A stretch of 64,000 nucleotides of DNA from Arcobacteraceae bacterium (lineage in GTDB: Bacteria; Campylobacterota; Campylobacteria; Campylobacterales; Arcobacteraceae): assembly GCA_023229945.1 (NCBI GenBank), contig JALNYH010000004.1:1-64000 (forward strand), given 5' to 3'. Under the pieces are notes generated by a model that was not told where the DNA came from, did no database searches, and saw nothing but the letters and a program-made list of their open reading frames with translations. Positions 26,898 through 36,090 of the stretch are shown piece after piece. Position numbers and translations under genes: made by a program. Within the stretch, counting starts at the first letter, position 1, and each line of letters begins with the position of its first letter.

Positions 26898-26948
26898 AAT
26901 ATAACTTAATCATGCTTATCTTGAAGTTTTATCCCATCTGTTTAAAGA

Positions 26949-27932
26949 CTATCTATAATCAAAATCTTGAGTATTACATCCCATAAAGTTAATAAACTTT
27001 TTTAATAAGCTATTGCTTAAATGACCTTTCATTTCACACATAATTTTAAACGCCTCAAAAGATGGCATTCTATTTTTATAAGTTCTTCTTGTTGTAAGAG
27101 CATTAAAAACATCACATACTGCAATTATTTGAGCTAAGTATTCAATCTCATCCTCCACAAGACCAAAAGGATAACCACTTCCATCACACTTCTCATGATG
27201 TTGTAAAACAAGTTTTATAAGTCTTTCATCGGTTTCACCGCACTCTCGTAATACTTTTACACTTAATTGAGGATGTTCTTTTACCATTTCAAATTCTTCA
27301 TGAGTTAGTTTTTCTTTTTTCCCTATGATTGTATAAGGAATAAGTTTTTTACCAATATCATGTAACATCGCTGCTTTACCAAGTATTGCCAATTCTTGTT
27401 TATCTAGATTCAAATAACTACCGAAACCTATAGCATATGTAGCAACATCAACACAATGAGTATATGTATAATAGTCATATGATGTTACTTTGAGCATAGA
27501 ATACATAGCATTTTTATCACTTAAGATAAGCTGTATAGAATTATCTAAGATTTTATCAACTTTTTGTAAATTTTTACTATTAACCTCACTTTCAAATAAA
27601 TCATACATAGTCTCACTAGCAATATCTTTGATAAGAGAAGATTTTATATCCAAATTAATCTGTTCATCATTTAAAATATCAGTTATATGTTTTTGTATAT
27701 ATTCATGATATAAATCTTTATCTTCTTCCATTATATATATTTTTGTTTGTTTTTCATCAAGAAAAAAGCATTGAATACTTTTATTAAAAACTTCACTTTT
27801 TTTCAACAACAAATCAAATATTTTTTCATCTGTTTTTCTATAAATATTATAAGGATAACTTTGTCCACTTTTTAGAGACTCTTTTGGTATTAATACAAAT
27901 TTATACATTTGGTCAACTAATTTTTTTTCCAT
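26949..27932 (-). CDS. HD-GYP domain cyclic-di-GMP phosphodiesterase, copy 2
   Basis: This 327-aa paralogue of the 17203-18180 gene has the same architecture. The HDIGKKLIP motif, LQHHEKCDGSGYPF and ALTTRRTYKNR motifs are intact. The central stretch YSMLKVTSYDYYTYTHCVDV is identical in both proteins, and at DNA level about 82 nt (near 27459-27541) differ by one base from the first copy, far more alike than flanking parts. It is divergent from the REC-PAS gene, with a 238-nt gap. Confidence 0.88.
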   Translation of the reverse strand: MEKKLVDQMYKFVLIPKESLKSGQSYPYNIYRKTDEKIFDLLLKKSEVFNKSIQCFFLDEKQTKIYIMEEDKDLYHEYIQKHITDILNDEQINLDIKSSLIKDIASETMYDLFESEVNSKNLQKVDKILDNSIQLILSDKNAMYSMLKVTSYDYYTYTHCVDVATYAIGFGSYLNLDKQELAILGKAAMLHDIGKKLIPYTIIGKKEKLTHEEFEMVKEHPQLSVKVLRECGETDERLIKLVLQHHEKCDGSGYPFGLVEDEIEYLAQIIAVCDVFNALTTRRTYKNRMPSFEAFKIMCEMKGHLSNSLLKKFINFMGCNTQDFDYR

Positions 27933-28170
27933 AACAAACCTCTTAATTAGAATTAAAAATAAAATAATATATGTAATAAAAATAAATAACTAATAAATAT
28001 CACAATCAGAAATATTATCTAATTTATACTTAAATTTATATTATGTTATATTTTAGACATAAAAGTATATATTAAATGTGATTAAGATGATTAGTATATG
28101 AATATTAAGTATAATATAAGACGATAGTCATTATAATTCTTTATAAAATAATCAATGAAAGAGATATTTA

Positions 28171-29442
28171 ATGTTTGATAATAATTTTTTTAAAGAAGTC
28201 ACTATATTATATGTTGAAGATGATGACCAAGCAAGGGAATCTTTATCTGAAATATTATCAAGATTCTTTAAAAAAATAATAACAGCAAAGAATGCAAATG
28301 AAGGTTATCAAATATTTATTGATGATTTCAATACAACAAAAGAAATTACACTTATAATTTCAGATATTAATATGCCAAATAAAAATGGGCTTGTGATGAT
28401 AAAAGAAATCAAAGAAATAAATCAAAATATCCCTTTTATCCTTTTGACTGCTCATAATGAATCTAAATATATGCTAGAAGCTATCAAACTTGGTGTTTCT
28501 CACTATATTTTAAAACCAATTATTGTAGAAAATCTAATGACCCATATCAAAGAGTTATGCGGACATATCTATCAAGAACGCAAAATCATCAATCAACAAA
28601 AATCACTTTGTCAATATATCAATATCGTTGATCAAGTTGCTATTATTTCCAGTACAGACCCAAAAGGAATTATTACGAGTGTAAATGATATATTTTGTGA
28701 AATAAGTGGATATTCAAAAGAAGAACTTATTGGGCGACCTCATAATATTTTGAGACATCCAGATATGCCATCAAGTGCATTCAAAGATTTGTGGGATACT
28801 ATCAAGTCTGGAAATACATGGAAAGGCAAAGTAAAAAATCGTGCAAAAAATGGCAATGCTTATTATGTAGAAGCGACTATTTTCCCAGTTTTTTGTGATG
28901 ATAACAAAAAACTAAAAGGCTATATGGGTATAAGATTTCTTACTACAGATATTGAGATAGAAAAAAGAACTTTTAAGCAAAAAGTAATCAAAAATTTAAT
29001 TGAACACAAATCATTGATGTGTGCATATGAAGAAACTATTGAGCATATGCGTTATGAAATACATACACTAAATGCAAAATTGAATATGTTTGATAATCAA
29101 GAGATGATTTTTGAGACGCTACATAAACAAAGAGAAAAAAATGCTAGATTGCTTTCTCAAATCTCATCTTATGAAAAACAACTCGAATCAAGTATGATGC
29201 AAAATCAGCAAATTGCAAAGAAAGCTAGAGAAAGTGAAAACAAAGCAGTTGAAGCATTAAAAACATTTAAAATCAGATTTGATAGTATGCAATATTCATT
29301 AAAAGTAAAAGAAAATGAACTGCTAGAAAAAGAAAAAGTGATACTTTCTTATCAAGATAGATTAGCACAAAGTCTAAAAAATAATGAAGATTTAAGAGAT
29401 GTCATCAACCACAGAGAAAAAGAGCTAAAAGAAAAAAAATAA
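28171..29442 (+). CDS. Receiver-PAS-coiled-coil signalling protein
   Basis: This 423-aa protein has a receiver domain (1-125) with the acidic residues in YVEDDDQ, phosphorylation aspartate in IISDINMPNKNG and lysine in YILKPI. An Aer-like PAS follows (about 155-265; HNILRHPDMPSSAFKDLW), then a long charged coiled coil (about 285-423). There is no kinase, DNA-binding or c-di-GMP output domain. It could bridge phosphorylation and FAD-based redox sensing to a partner through the coiled coil. The PAS is a close relative of the stand-alone one at 25336-25731. Confidence 0.87.
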   Translation: MFDNNFFKEVTILYVEDDDQARESLSEILSRFFKKIITAKNANEGYQIFIDDFNTTKEITLIISDINMPNKNGLVMIKEIKEINQNIPFILLTAHNESKYMLEAIKLGVSHYILKPIIVENLMTHIKELCGHIYQERKIINQQKSLCQYINIVDQVAIISSTDPKGIITSVNDIFCEISGYSKEELIGRPHNILRHPDMPSSAFKDLWDTIKSGNTWKGKVKNRAKNGNAYYVEATIFPVFCDDNKKLKGYMGIRFLTTDIEIEKRTFKQKVIKNLIEHKSLMCAYEETIEHMRYEIHTLNAKLNMFDNQEMIFETLHKQREKNARLLSQISSYEKQLESSMMQNQQIAKKARESENKAVEALKTFKIRFDSMQYSLKVKENELLEKEKVILSYQDRLAQSLKNNEDLRDVINHREKELKEKK

Positions 29443-29871
29443 AATTAGCATTATTCAATAAATAATTATGTTTTTAAATTTTGATTAAATGCTATTTTAT
29501 TTCTTCATATTACCTGATTGCCATATATATTTTTTTAAGTATAATTTAAAATGATAAAATGAATATTAAATGAAATTAAGCATTTAATATTGCATAAATT
29601 ATATTGTTCTTTTGAGTCTATTTTATTTAAAAAAAAACGAAAATTATTTGTATATAATAATAATTATTGATAGGCTTATTCTCTTAAGAGCCTCATATTT
29701 TGTATCTATTGTGTTACAAAAATGTTATAATAATGTGATTTGACATGTATTATTTATAAAAAAAAACAATAATTAAGCTTCATTTAATCTGTAATATCTT
29801 ATTATTATATTAATTGTTTTATAAAATATATTTAATTTATAAAATATACATAACCATATAGGAGAAGTTTA
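29443..29871. promoter_or_regulatory. AT-rich intergenic region upstream of the third receptor
   Basis: A 429-nt non-coding stretch without a recognisable RNA gene. On the plus strand TGTTATAAT at 29723-29731 is a good extended -10 box and would give a leader of about 130 nt before the receptor gene. A ribosome site AGGAGAAG precedes the 29872 start. Confidence 0.5.
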
Positions 29872-31746
29872 ATGATACCTAGTCTCACAGTGAAGCAAAA
29901 ATTTATTTTTGTCTTGTTTTCAATAATTTCAACTTTTGTTGTTTCAATAGGAATTATTTTTTATTCATTTAATAGTATTCAAGGTATAAATAAAATAACG
30001 AATTCTAATGTAGCTAAAGAGCTTTCTTTTGCAGAGTTGTCAAATGATGTAAATTTTTTAATAATTTCATACAATAAAGATATTTTGTTGTCAGCTATAA
30101 CAAAAAATAACAACACTAAACACTTCATAGAACTCAAAAAAAATATTGAAGATAAATTAACTCTTCTTGAAGAAATTATAAAATCATCAAACGATAAACA
30201 ACTTATTGAAGCAATAGATAGTTTAAAAGTTAGATTCAATGGTTTTACAGCAATAGCAGGTGGTGTTTTTGAAGAGTTTGAATATTCATTAGAAGATGGG
30301 ATTTTGGCATTAGAAGGGTTACAAAAAGTTGGTGGTTTACTAGACCAAGAAATCTCAGCTTTAGTAGCTATTGCCAACGAAAGATTAGAAAGCAGTATTA
30401 AAACAGGAGAAGTTAATATTGAGACTCAAATTAGTAGTTCCAATACACTTATATTGCTATTTATTGCTTTAAGTATTGTTGGGTTGACTTTTACGGTATA
30501 TGCTATATCAAAATCAGTGATGAATTCCCTAGATTCATTAAACGATGGGCTTCAATCATTCTTCTCATTTCTAAATAAAGAAATACCTTCTTCAAAGTAT
30601 ATAGAAATCAATACAAAAGATGAATTTGCTAACATGGCAGAAATCGTAAATAAAAATATTAAAGATATTGAGCAAGGTTTACAAGAAGATGATATAACAG
30701 TTAAAGAAGCATTAGAAACTGTACAAAAAGTAAATAATGGCTACTTAAATATTCAAATATCTTCAAATCCACACAATCCACAATTAATAGCCTTAAAAGA
30801 CAGTTTAAATAGTATGATTAGATCAACTAAATCAAATATTGATAGTGTACAAAAAGTATTGGCAGAATTTGCTAAATATAAATTTACTTCAAAAGTATCA
30901 AATAAAAATATTGAAGGTGATATATCTGAGCTAATAAAAAATGTAAACTTTTTAACTGATGAGATTTCAAACCTCCTTAAACAATCACTCAATATTGGTA
31001 CTACATTGGATAAGACATCTAATACTTTAGTCGCTAATGTTGATATATTAAATAGAAACTCAAACCAAACAGCAGCAGCTCTAGAAGAAACTTCAGCAGC
31101 TTTGGAAGAGATTACAAGTACTATAGTAAATAACTCTTCTAATGTTGTTCAAATGGCAAATTATTCTTCAGAAGTTAGCTCTTCTGCAAAAAAAGGTCAA
31201 GAATTAGCAAAAAATACAGCAAGTGCAATGGACGACATTACTACTCAAGTTAGTGCCATAAATGAAGCTATCACAGTAATAGACCAAATAGCATTCCAAA
31301 CAAATATTCTATCTCTTAATGCTGCAGTTGAAGCTGCAACTGCAGGAGAAGCTGGAAAAGGATTTGCTGTCGTTGCTGCAGAAGTTAGAAATCTAGCTTC
31401 AAGAAGTGCTGAAGCTGCTAAAGAGATAAAAAACCTAGTAGAAAATGCTACAACTAAAGCTAATCAAGGTAAGAATATCAGTAATGAAATGATTAAAGGA
31501 TATGATGAATTACTTAGTAATATACATCAAACAACTACTATGATTAGTGAAATTGCAAACGCTAGCAAAGAACAAGAAGCTGGTATCACTCAAATAAATG
31601 ATGCAATAACTAAACTTGACAGACAAACACAAGAAAATGCTTCAATTGCAAGTCAAACAAAAGAAATTGCTATTCAAACAGATAGCATAGCAAAAGAACT
31701 AGTATCAGATGTTATGAAAAAAGATTTTATTGGTAAAACTGCTTAA
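29872..31746 (+). CDS. Methyl-accepting chemotaxis protein
   Basis: This 624-aa receptor has TM1 at about 12-30, a mostly helical periplasmic domain (30-190), TM2 at about 195-215, a HAMP-like region and the conserved signalling tip near 475-520 (FQTNILSLNAAVEAATAGEA). The periplasmic part contains runs such as KELSFAELSNDVNFLI and no known ligand motif. No CheR-docking tail (it ends FIGKTA). It has its own promoter and a strong terminator. Confidence 0.9.
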   Translation: MIPSLTVKQKFIFVLFSIISTFVVSIGIIFYSFNSIQGINKITNSNVAKELSFAELSNDVNFLIISYNKDILLSAITKNNNTKHFIELKKNIEDKLTLLEEIIKSSNDKQLIEAIDSLKVRFNGFTAIAGGVFEEFEYSLEDGILALEGLQKVGGLLDQEISALVAIANERLESSIKTGEVNIETQISSSNTLILLFIALSIVGLTFTVYAISKSVMNSLDSLNDGLQSFFSFLNKEIPSSKYIEINTKDEFANMAEIVNKNIKDIEQGLQEDDITVKEALETVQKVNNGYLNIQISSNPHNPQLIALKDSLNSMIRSTKSNIDSVQKVLAEFAKYKFTSKVSNKNIEGDISELIKNVNFLTDEISNLLKQSLNIGTTLDKTSNTLVANVDILNRNSNQTAAALEETSAALEEITSTIVNNSSNVVQMANYSSEVSSSAKKGQELAKNTASAMDDITTQVSAINEAITVIDQIAFQTNILSLNAAVEAATAGEAGKGFAVVAAEVRNLASRSAEAAKEIKNLVENATTKANQGKNISNEMIKGYDELLSNIHQTTTMISEIANASKEQEAGITQINDAITKLDRQTQENASIASQTKEIAIQTDSIAKELVSDVMKKDFIGKTA

Positions 31747-31763
31747 TAGATAATATCATAAAA

Positions 31764-31816
31764 TAAAAGCTATTTGTAAATTATGACATTCAAACATAAT
31801 TTACAAATAGCTTTTA
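31764..31816 (+). terminator. Long-stem terminator after the third receptor
   Basis: A 22-nt arm at 31764-31785 is perfectly complementary to 31795-31816 with a 9-nt loop. The arms end in AAAA/TTTT, so it could stop transcription in both directions. Confidence 0.85.
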
Positions 31817-31847
31817 TGCTATGAATTATTAATAAAAGGATATATGT

Positions 31848-32096
31848 ATGTTAAAAAAAATGACTTTCTTTTTAATGTTATTTAGTATCTCTTATTTATG
31901 TGCTGCTGATGGTAAAGCAATAGCAAATAAATTAGGGGTTAGTGCATCCAGTAAAGCTAGTGCACAGTGGGAAAGAGCTGCGTCTCAAGACAGAGAACCT
32001 TTTGCTGGGTTAAGTGCTGATGAAAAAAACGCTTTGTTGGATTATTTGATTAAGCATGCAGCTGATTCAAATACACCAGAAGCTGCGGGTATGTAA
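31848..32096 (+). CDS. Small exported cytochrome-like protein lacking the haem motif
   Basis: This 82-aa protein has a signal peptide (FFLMLFSISYLCAA) and a C-terminal helix (LSADEKNALLDYLIKHAADS) like that of small class I cytochromes, but the place expected for CxxCH reads GVSASSKASAQWER. No cysteine remains in the mature part. It starts 100 nt after the third receptor and ends 14 nt before a DUF3373 outer-membrane gene, so the two are co-transcribed. It may be a structural partner of that protein or a cytochrome that lost its haem. Cytochrome origin is an inference. Confidence 0.65.
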   Translation: MLKKMTFFLMLFSISYLCAADGKAIANKLGVSASSKASAQWERAASQDREPFAGLSADEKNALLDYLIKHAADSNTPEAAGM

Positions 32097-32110
32097 AAAA
32101 AGGAGAAAAT

Positions 32111-33463
32111 ATGAAGAAATTGAGTTTAGTAGTTGCGAGTTTACTTATTGGTAATATGACATTAAGTGCAAATAGCGACTTGGAAGCAAAAGTAGCACTG
32201 CTTGAAAAACAACTTGCAGAACTAAAAAGTGAATTAAAATCATTTAAAAATGATACAACGGATATTTTAGATAATGTAGAAACTGCTGTTTTAACTGATA
32301 AAATCAAATTTGGTCTTACATTTAGAACAAGATTTGATAGTGTAGAAACAAAAAATTCAGCTATGGCTAATAGTAATGAAACTGATAGATTATTTACTAC
32401 AAAACTAAACTTAAATCTAAAATCAGATATTAGTGATGTTCTAAAGTTTACAGGAAGACTTACTGCATACAAAAACTGGGGTAATAACTACACAAATATG
32501 TACAGTAGCTATGATTCTAAAGAAGGAAGAATAGCAAACTCTAGTGGTCTTTTTATGGAAAGAGCATATATTGACTGGACAGCTTTAAGTGGTACAGTAC
32601 CTGTAATTCTTACAATAGGAAGACAACCAAGTTCTGATGGACCTAGTTGGCAATTTGCTGAAAATAGCGTAAGAAAAGGTACTTATGATGCCCTTATATT
32701 TGATGGTGCTGCTGATGGTATAGTTGCTACAATGCCTTTATCAAAAGTAACTGGACTAGAAAATAGTGCATTTAGAGTTGCTTTCGGAAAAGGTGTAGAA
32801 AACGAATCTTATGAAAATGCAACTGGTATGAATAATAGCCTAAAAGACAATAATGTTTATGGTGTATTTGCAGAAAGTTCACTCCCTGGACTAAATGATT
32901 CTTTAGTTCAATTAAGCTATGCAACTGCAAAAGATGTTGTAGCTGATAGTAATGTAGCGAATAGTCCATCAAACAATGTTGGTGATTTAGCATGGTATGG
33001 TATTTTATTTGAAGCATCAAATATCCAAAATAGCGGTTTAGATTTATTTGCTCACTATGCTCATAGTAAAGGTAAACCAAATAATAAAACTGTTGAAATA
33101 GATATGACAGGTGATGGACTTAAAGATTATGATTTTGGATTAATCAATGGTTCAGGAAATTCATACTGGCTTGGTGCTAGATATGATGTTGGTTTTGGTA
33201 AAATCGGTTTAGAGTACAATCATGGTAGCAAAAACTGGTTTTCTATGACAGGAGGAAGTTTAGACCCACTAAACAAACTTGCAACTAGAGGAAATGTAAC
33301 TGATATTTATTTTATCAAAAATATAGACAGAAACGCTCATGTTAAAGTAGGATATATGGATATGGACTATAAATATAGTGGTTCTGGTATGCATATAGGA
33401 ACACCTATGGCAGATAAAACTGATAGAAAAAATGGTTATTTAGAATTTGTAGTTAATTTCTAA
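32111..33463 (+). CDS. DUF3373 family outer-membrane protein
   Basis: This 450-aa protein has a signal peptide (MKKLSLVVASLLIGNMTLSA), a short coiled coil (about 22-55, with the repeat LEKQLAELKSELKS) and a long beta-rich region with alternating aromatic residues typical of porins. It ends in phenylalanine (FVVNF), the usual outer-membrane barrel signature. The region with LTIGRQPSSDGP and GTYDALIFDGAADGI is characteristic of DUF3373 proteins from Campylobacterota. AGGAGAAA precedes the start. Substrate unknown. Confidence 0.85.
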   Translation: MKKLSLVVASLLIGNMTLSANSDLEAKVALLEKQLAELKSELKSFKNDTTDILDNVETAVLTDKIKFGLTFRTRFDSVETKNSAMANSNETDRLFTTKLNLNLKSDISDVLKFTGRLTAYKNWGNNYTNMYSSYDSKEGRIANSSGLFMERAYIDWTALSGTVPVILTIGRQPSSDGPSWQFAENSVRKGTYDALIFDGAADGIVATMPLSKVTGLENSAFRVAFGKGVENESYENATGMNNSLKDNNVYGVFAESSLPGLNDSLVQLSYATAKDVVADSNVANSPSNNVGDLAWYGILFEASNIQNSGLDLFAHYAHSKGKPNNKTVEIDMTGDGLKDYDFGLINGSGNSYWLGARYDVGFGKIGLEYNHGSKNWFSMTGGSLDPLNKLATRGNVTDIYFIKNIDRNAHVKVGYMDMDYKYSGSGMHIGTPMADKTDRKNGYLEFVVNF

Positions 33464-33483
33464 AACATAAAATCTGTTCTCCC

Positions 33484-33516
33484 AAAAAGGTAGTATTTTC
33501 TCAGTACTACCTTTTT
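33484..33516. terminator. Bidirectional terminator
   Basis: AAAAAGGTAGTA (33484-33495) pairs with TACTACCTTTTT (33505-33516). It lies between the convergent DUF3373 and helical-sensor genes and has A and T runs on both sides, so it can serve both. Confidence 0.88.
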
Positions 33517-33542
33517 CCTTTTCTTGTTCTTTTCCAAGAATA

Positions 33543-34253
33543 TTACATAACTTGGGTTAAATAATCTTTTACATTTTTCAAGTTTGAATCAATATCTATA
33601 TTATTAAGTCTATGCATAGCTAAATTTATCTGTGAATAATATGACAATAAAGCATTGGATACTTTTATAAAATTTTTTATATACTTATCTTCAATCCCCA
33701 AACTTTGCAATGAATCAATTTCATTTTTGATTTGAGTTAAATCATCTCCTCCAAATGATAAATTTGCAAACTTCAATTTTATAAAATCGATTCTTTTCCT
33801 GTTATCATTATTCAAAGCTAAATAGCCCAAATCATTATTATCAGAAATATATGTCAATGCATTGTATGCAAAAGCTTTACTTGATTTCAGTCGTTCAATT
33901 TGCAACTTTTTGTTGCTATAAATTTTTTGTATATTAGTCAATTTGTTTATATAACTTTTATCTAATTCATTGATTTTGCCATCGTCAATTAAATATTCTA
34001 AAATAGTTTCAAAAGAGTTGATTTTAGTAGCTATATCATCAAACACAACTAACCCTATTTTCTGATTGACGAAGTCGTTGATATAACTATTTAACTCTAT
34101 CAATTTATTTATCTGATTATTGTGATGAGAATAAAGATAGATTTTTTGTTTAATTTCTTGAATATAAATATATGATGAAATCAATATTATCAAGAAAAAT
34201 GCCAATATCCAAAATTTAATATTATAAATCCGTGGTAAAAACTTATTTAACAT
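33543..34253 (-). CDS. Membrane-anchored helical sensor-like protein (DAHL-like)
   Basis: This 236-aa protein has one N-terminal TM (FWILAFFLIILISSYIYI, about 14-31) and an all-helical remainder that would be periplasmic. Lengths and spacing of helices recall the DAHL sensory domain, which normally precedes a cytoplasmic kinase or cyclase; no such output domain is present, and the protein ends directly after a helix (VKDYLTQVM). The start overlaps the end of the peroxidase gene by 11 nt, so the two are translationally coupled. It may be a stand-alone regulator or membrane partner of the peroxidase. Family assignment is tentative. Confidence 0.6.
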   Translation of the reverse strand: MLNKFLPRIYNIKFWILAFFLIILISSYIYIQEIKQKIYLYSHHNNQINKLIELNSYINDFVNQKIGLVVFDDIATKINSFETILEYLIDDGKINELDKSYINKLTNIQKIYSNKKLQIERLKSSKAFAYNALTYISDNNDLGYLALNNDNRKRIDFIKLKFANLSFGGDDLTQIKNEIDSLQSLGIEDKYIKNFIKVSNALLSYYSQINLAMHRLNNIDIDSNLKNVKDYLTQVM

Positions 34254-35181
34254 AAGCTATCTCCCCATTCAATGATTTCAAGAATTCTACAATTTTTAAT
34301 ATCTCTTTACTGCTAGTATCACGACCTACTTGATATCTTAGCATGATTTCTACAGCACTAAATAAATTATCAGCACTACCATCATGAAAATATGGCGGAG
34401 TCAATTCTACATTTCTAAGACTAGGAACTTTGAAATAAAATCTATCTTCTTCTTCTTTTGTTACATTATATAAACCAAAATTCTCATTATTTATCAACTT
34501 AATCATACCAAATCTACTATACAACTGTCCTCCAATATTTATACCATTGTGACAAGATATACACCCTTTTGATTTAAAAAGCTCATACCCATCTTTTTGA
34601 TCTTGTGTTAGAGCATTTTCATCTCCCATTAGATATTTATCCAATTGTGAATTAGGAGTAATAAGCCTTTTTTGAAACTCCGCTAAAACATCTACTAAGT
34701 TATCCTCTGTAATACCATCACCAAATATCATTTTAAATTCTTGATTGTATGATGATTGTTCCAAAATACTAATTAATTCTTTAAAATTATGCCCCATTTC
34801 AATAGGATTTGTTATAGGACCCTTAGCTTGATTGGCAAGAGTTTTGGCACTTCCATTCCAATTTTGTCTAAAATTAAATATAGCATTAAAAAGTGTTGGT
34901 ACATTAGTTATTCCACTTTGATTATTGATTCCAGTAGAAACTTTTTTTGTATCTGCTCCATTTGTAAAAATATTATGACAACTAAAGCACGAAATTGTAT
35001 TGTCTTTGGACAAAATAGTATCAAAAAATAGTTTCTCACCTAAAGTAGCTTTTGCTTTGTCATATTCCAAAGTTTGTGGAATTGGTATAATGATATTTTC
35101 ATATGCAAACGATAAACTAGAGAAAAACACAATATATAACCCAAAAAGTATATGTAACATATTATTCAAATAACACCTCAT
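34243..35181 (-). CDS. Di-haem cytochrome c peroxidase family protein, copy 1
   Basis: This 312-aa exported protein has a signal peptide (MLHILFGLYIVFFSSLSFA) and two c-type haem motifs, CFSCH (about 64-68) and CISCH (about 204-208). KLEYDKAKATLGEKLFFD-like N-terminal features and PSLRNVELTPPYFHDGS are typical of the CcpA/MauG family. It would reduce hydrogen peroxide in the periplasm with electrons from cytochrome c. An alternative start lies at the internal ATG 8 residues in. The two-gene unit with the DAHL-like protein is unusual. Confidence 0.88.
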   Translation of the reverse strand: MRCYLNNMLHILFGLYIVFFSSLSFAYENIIIPIPQTLEYDKAKATLGEKLFFDTILSKDNTISCFSCHNIFTNGADTKKVSTGINNQSGITNVPTLFNAIFNFRQNWNGSAKTLANQAKGPITNPIEMGHNFKELISILEQSSYNQEFKMIFGDGITEDNLVDVLAEFQKRLITPNSQLDKYLMGDENALTQDQKDGYELFKSKGCISCHNGINIGGQLYSRFGMIKLINNENFGLYNVTKEEEDRFYFKVPSLRNVELTPPYFHDGSADNLFSAVEIMLRYQVGRDTSSKEILKIVEFLKSLNGEIAYVK

Positions 35182-35387
35182 TGCTCATTATTTAATAATT
35201 TAAATTTTATAATTATAGCATAAATATACTTTCTATATACAAAAATAAAATAAATATAATCAATAACTTTAATAAAAAATCATATTTTTAGTATTAACAA
35301 CATCAATTAATATTATTTATACTACTATCACAAAAAGCAAAGATGTGGCTAAATTTTTGAGAAATTATTTGAGTTAAGGGAGGAAGT

Positions 35388-35415
35388 TATAAACCCCAAA
35401 TTAATGGGGTTTATA
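35388..35415. terminator. Terminator after hpf
   Basis: TATAAACCCC (35388-35397) pairs with GGGGTTTATA (35406-35415) around AAATTAAT, next to the hpf stop codon on the minus strand. Confidence 0.75.
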
Positions 35416-35421
35416 AGTAGA

Positions 35422-35964
35422 TTAATAAAGTCCAAATTGACCTTGAGTTTTAAGTTTGTATAAAACCCTTAAATTATTATCTTTATCATAAAAAACTTTG
35501 AACATATCATCATTTGATTTAAGTGCATCCAAAGCCTCTTCAATATCTAAAGGTTTGTATGATTTTAGCTTAACTGGAACTATCTCATTTTCAAGTTTTT
35601 CAAGTTCTTTTGCTATCTCATCTTCAACTTCAGATAATACAACTTCAGAAAGTTTTGTAGCTTTATGACCTGCTACTTTATCATGATGTCTTCTTAAAAA
35701 CTTGCTAGCACGATCTACTGCTATATCTATAGCACTATATAAATCTTTATCTTTTTGTTTTATTACAACCGTATCAAGATGAGCTATGTTTATAGTAAAT
35801 TCAAAAGTAAATCCAATTTTACCGTTTTTTGATTCTTGTGATACTATTGAATTAACCGATATAATATCAAGGTTATATTTTGTAAATGCTTCAATAGAAG
35901 AATTTATATGCTCTTTTATAGCATCTGTTAATTCTATGTGTCTTCCTACTATACTTGTATTCAT
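35422..35964 (-). CDS. hpf: Ribosome hibernation promoting factor, long form
   Basis: This 180-aa protein has the N-terminal HPF/RaiA domain (MNTSIVGRHIELTDAIKEHI; HLDTVVIKQKDKDLYSAIDI) and a C-terminal dimerisation domain (VKLKSYKPLDIEEALDALKS to QGQFGLY). Long HPF joins 70S ribosomes into inactive 100S dimers in stationary phase. It stands alone with its own terminator. The start fits an AAGGAGT ribosome site. Confidence 0.93.
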   Translation of the reverse strand: MNTSIVGRHIELTDAIKEHINSSIEAFTKYNLDIISVNSIVSQESKNGKIGFTFEFTINIAHLDTVVIKQKDKDLYSAIDIAVDRASKFLRRHHDKVAGHKATKLSEVVLSEVEDEIAKELEKLENEIVPVKLKSYKPLDIEEALDALKSNDDMFKVFYDKDNNLRVLYKLKTQGQFGLY

Positions 35965-36090
35965 CGTAGACTCCTTGTTTTAAAAAAGCTTATGCTTTTC
36001 ATTCTTCAAGCCCAAAGCAAAACTTCAAGCTCTACACAAATTTTATCATAGGATTTATTCAAGTATGATAAATTTTTCTTAAAAAACAAG

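Noticed and set aside
29443..29871. Possible small RNA in the long intergenic gap
   Set aside because: No stable hairpin with T run is visible; it reads as promoter and leader.
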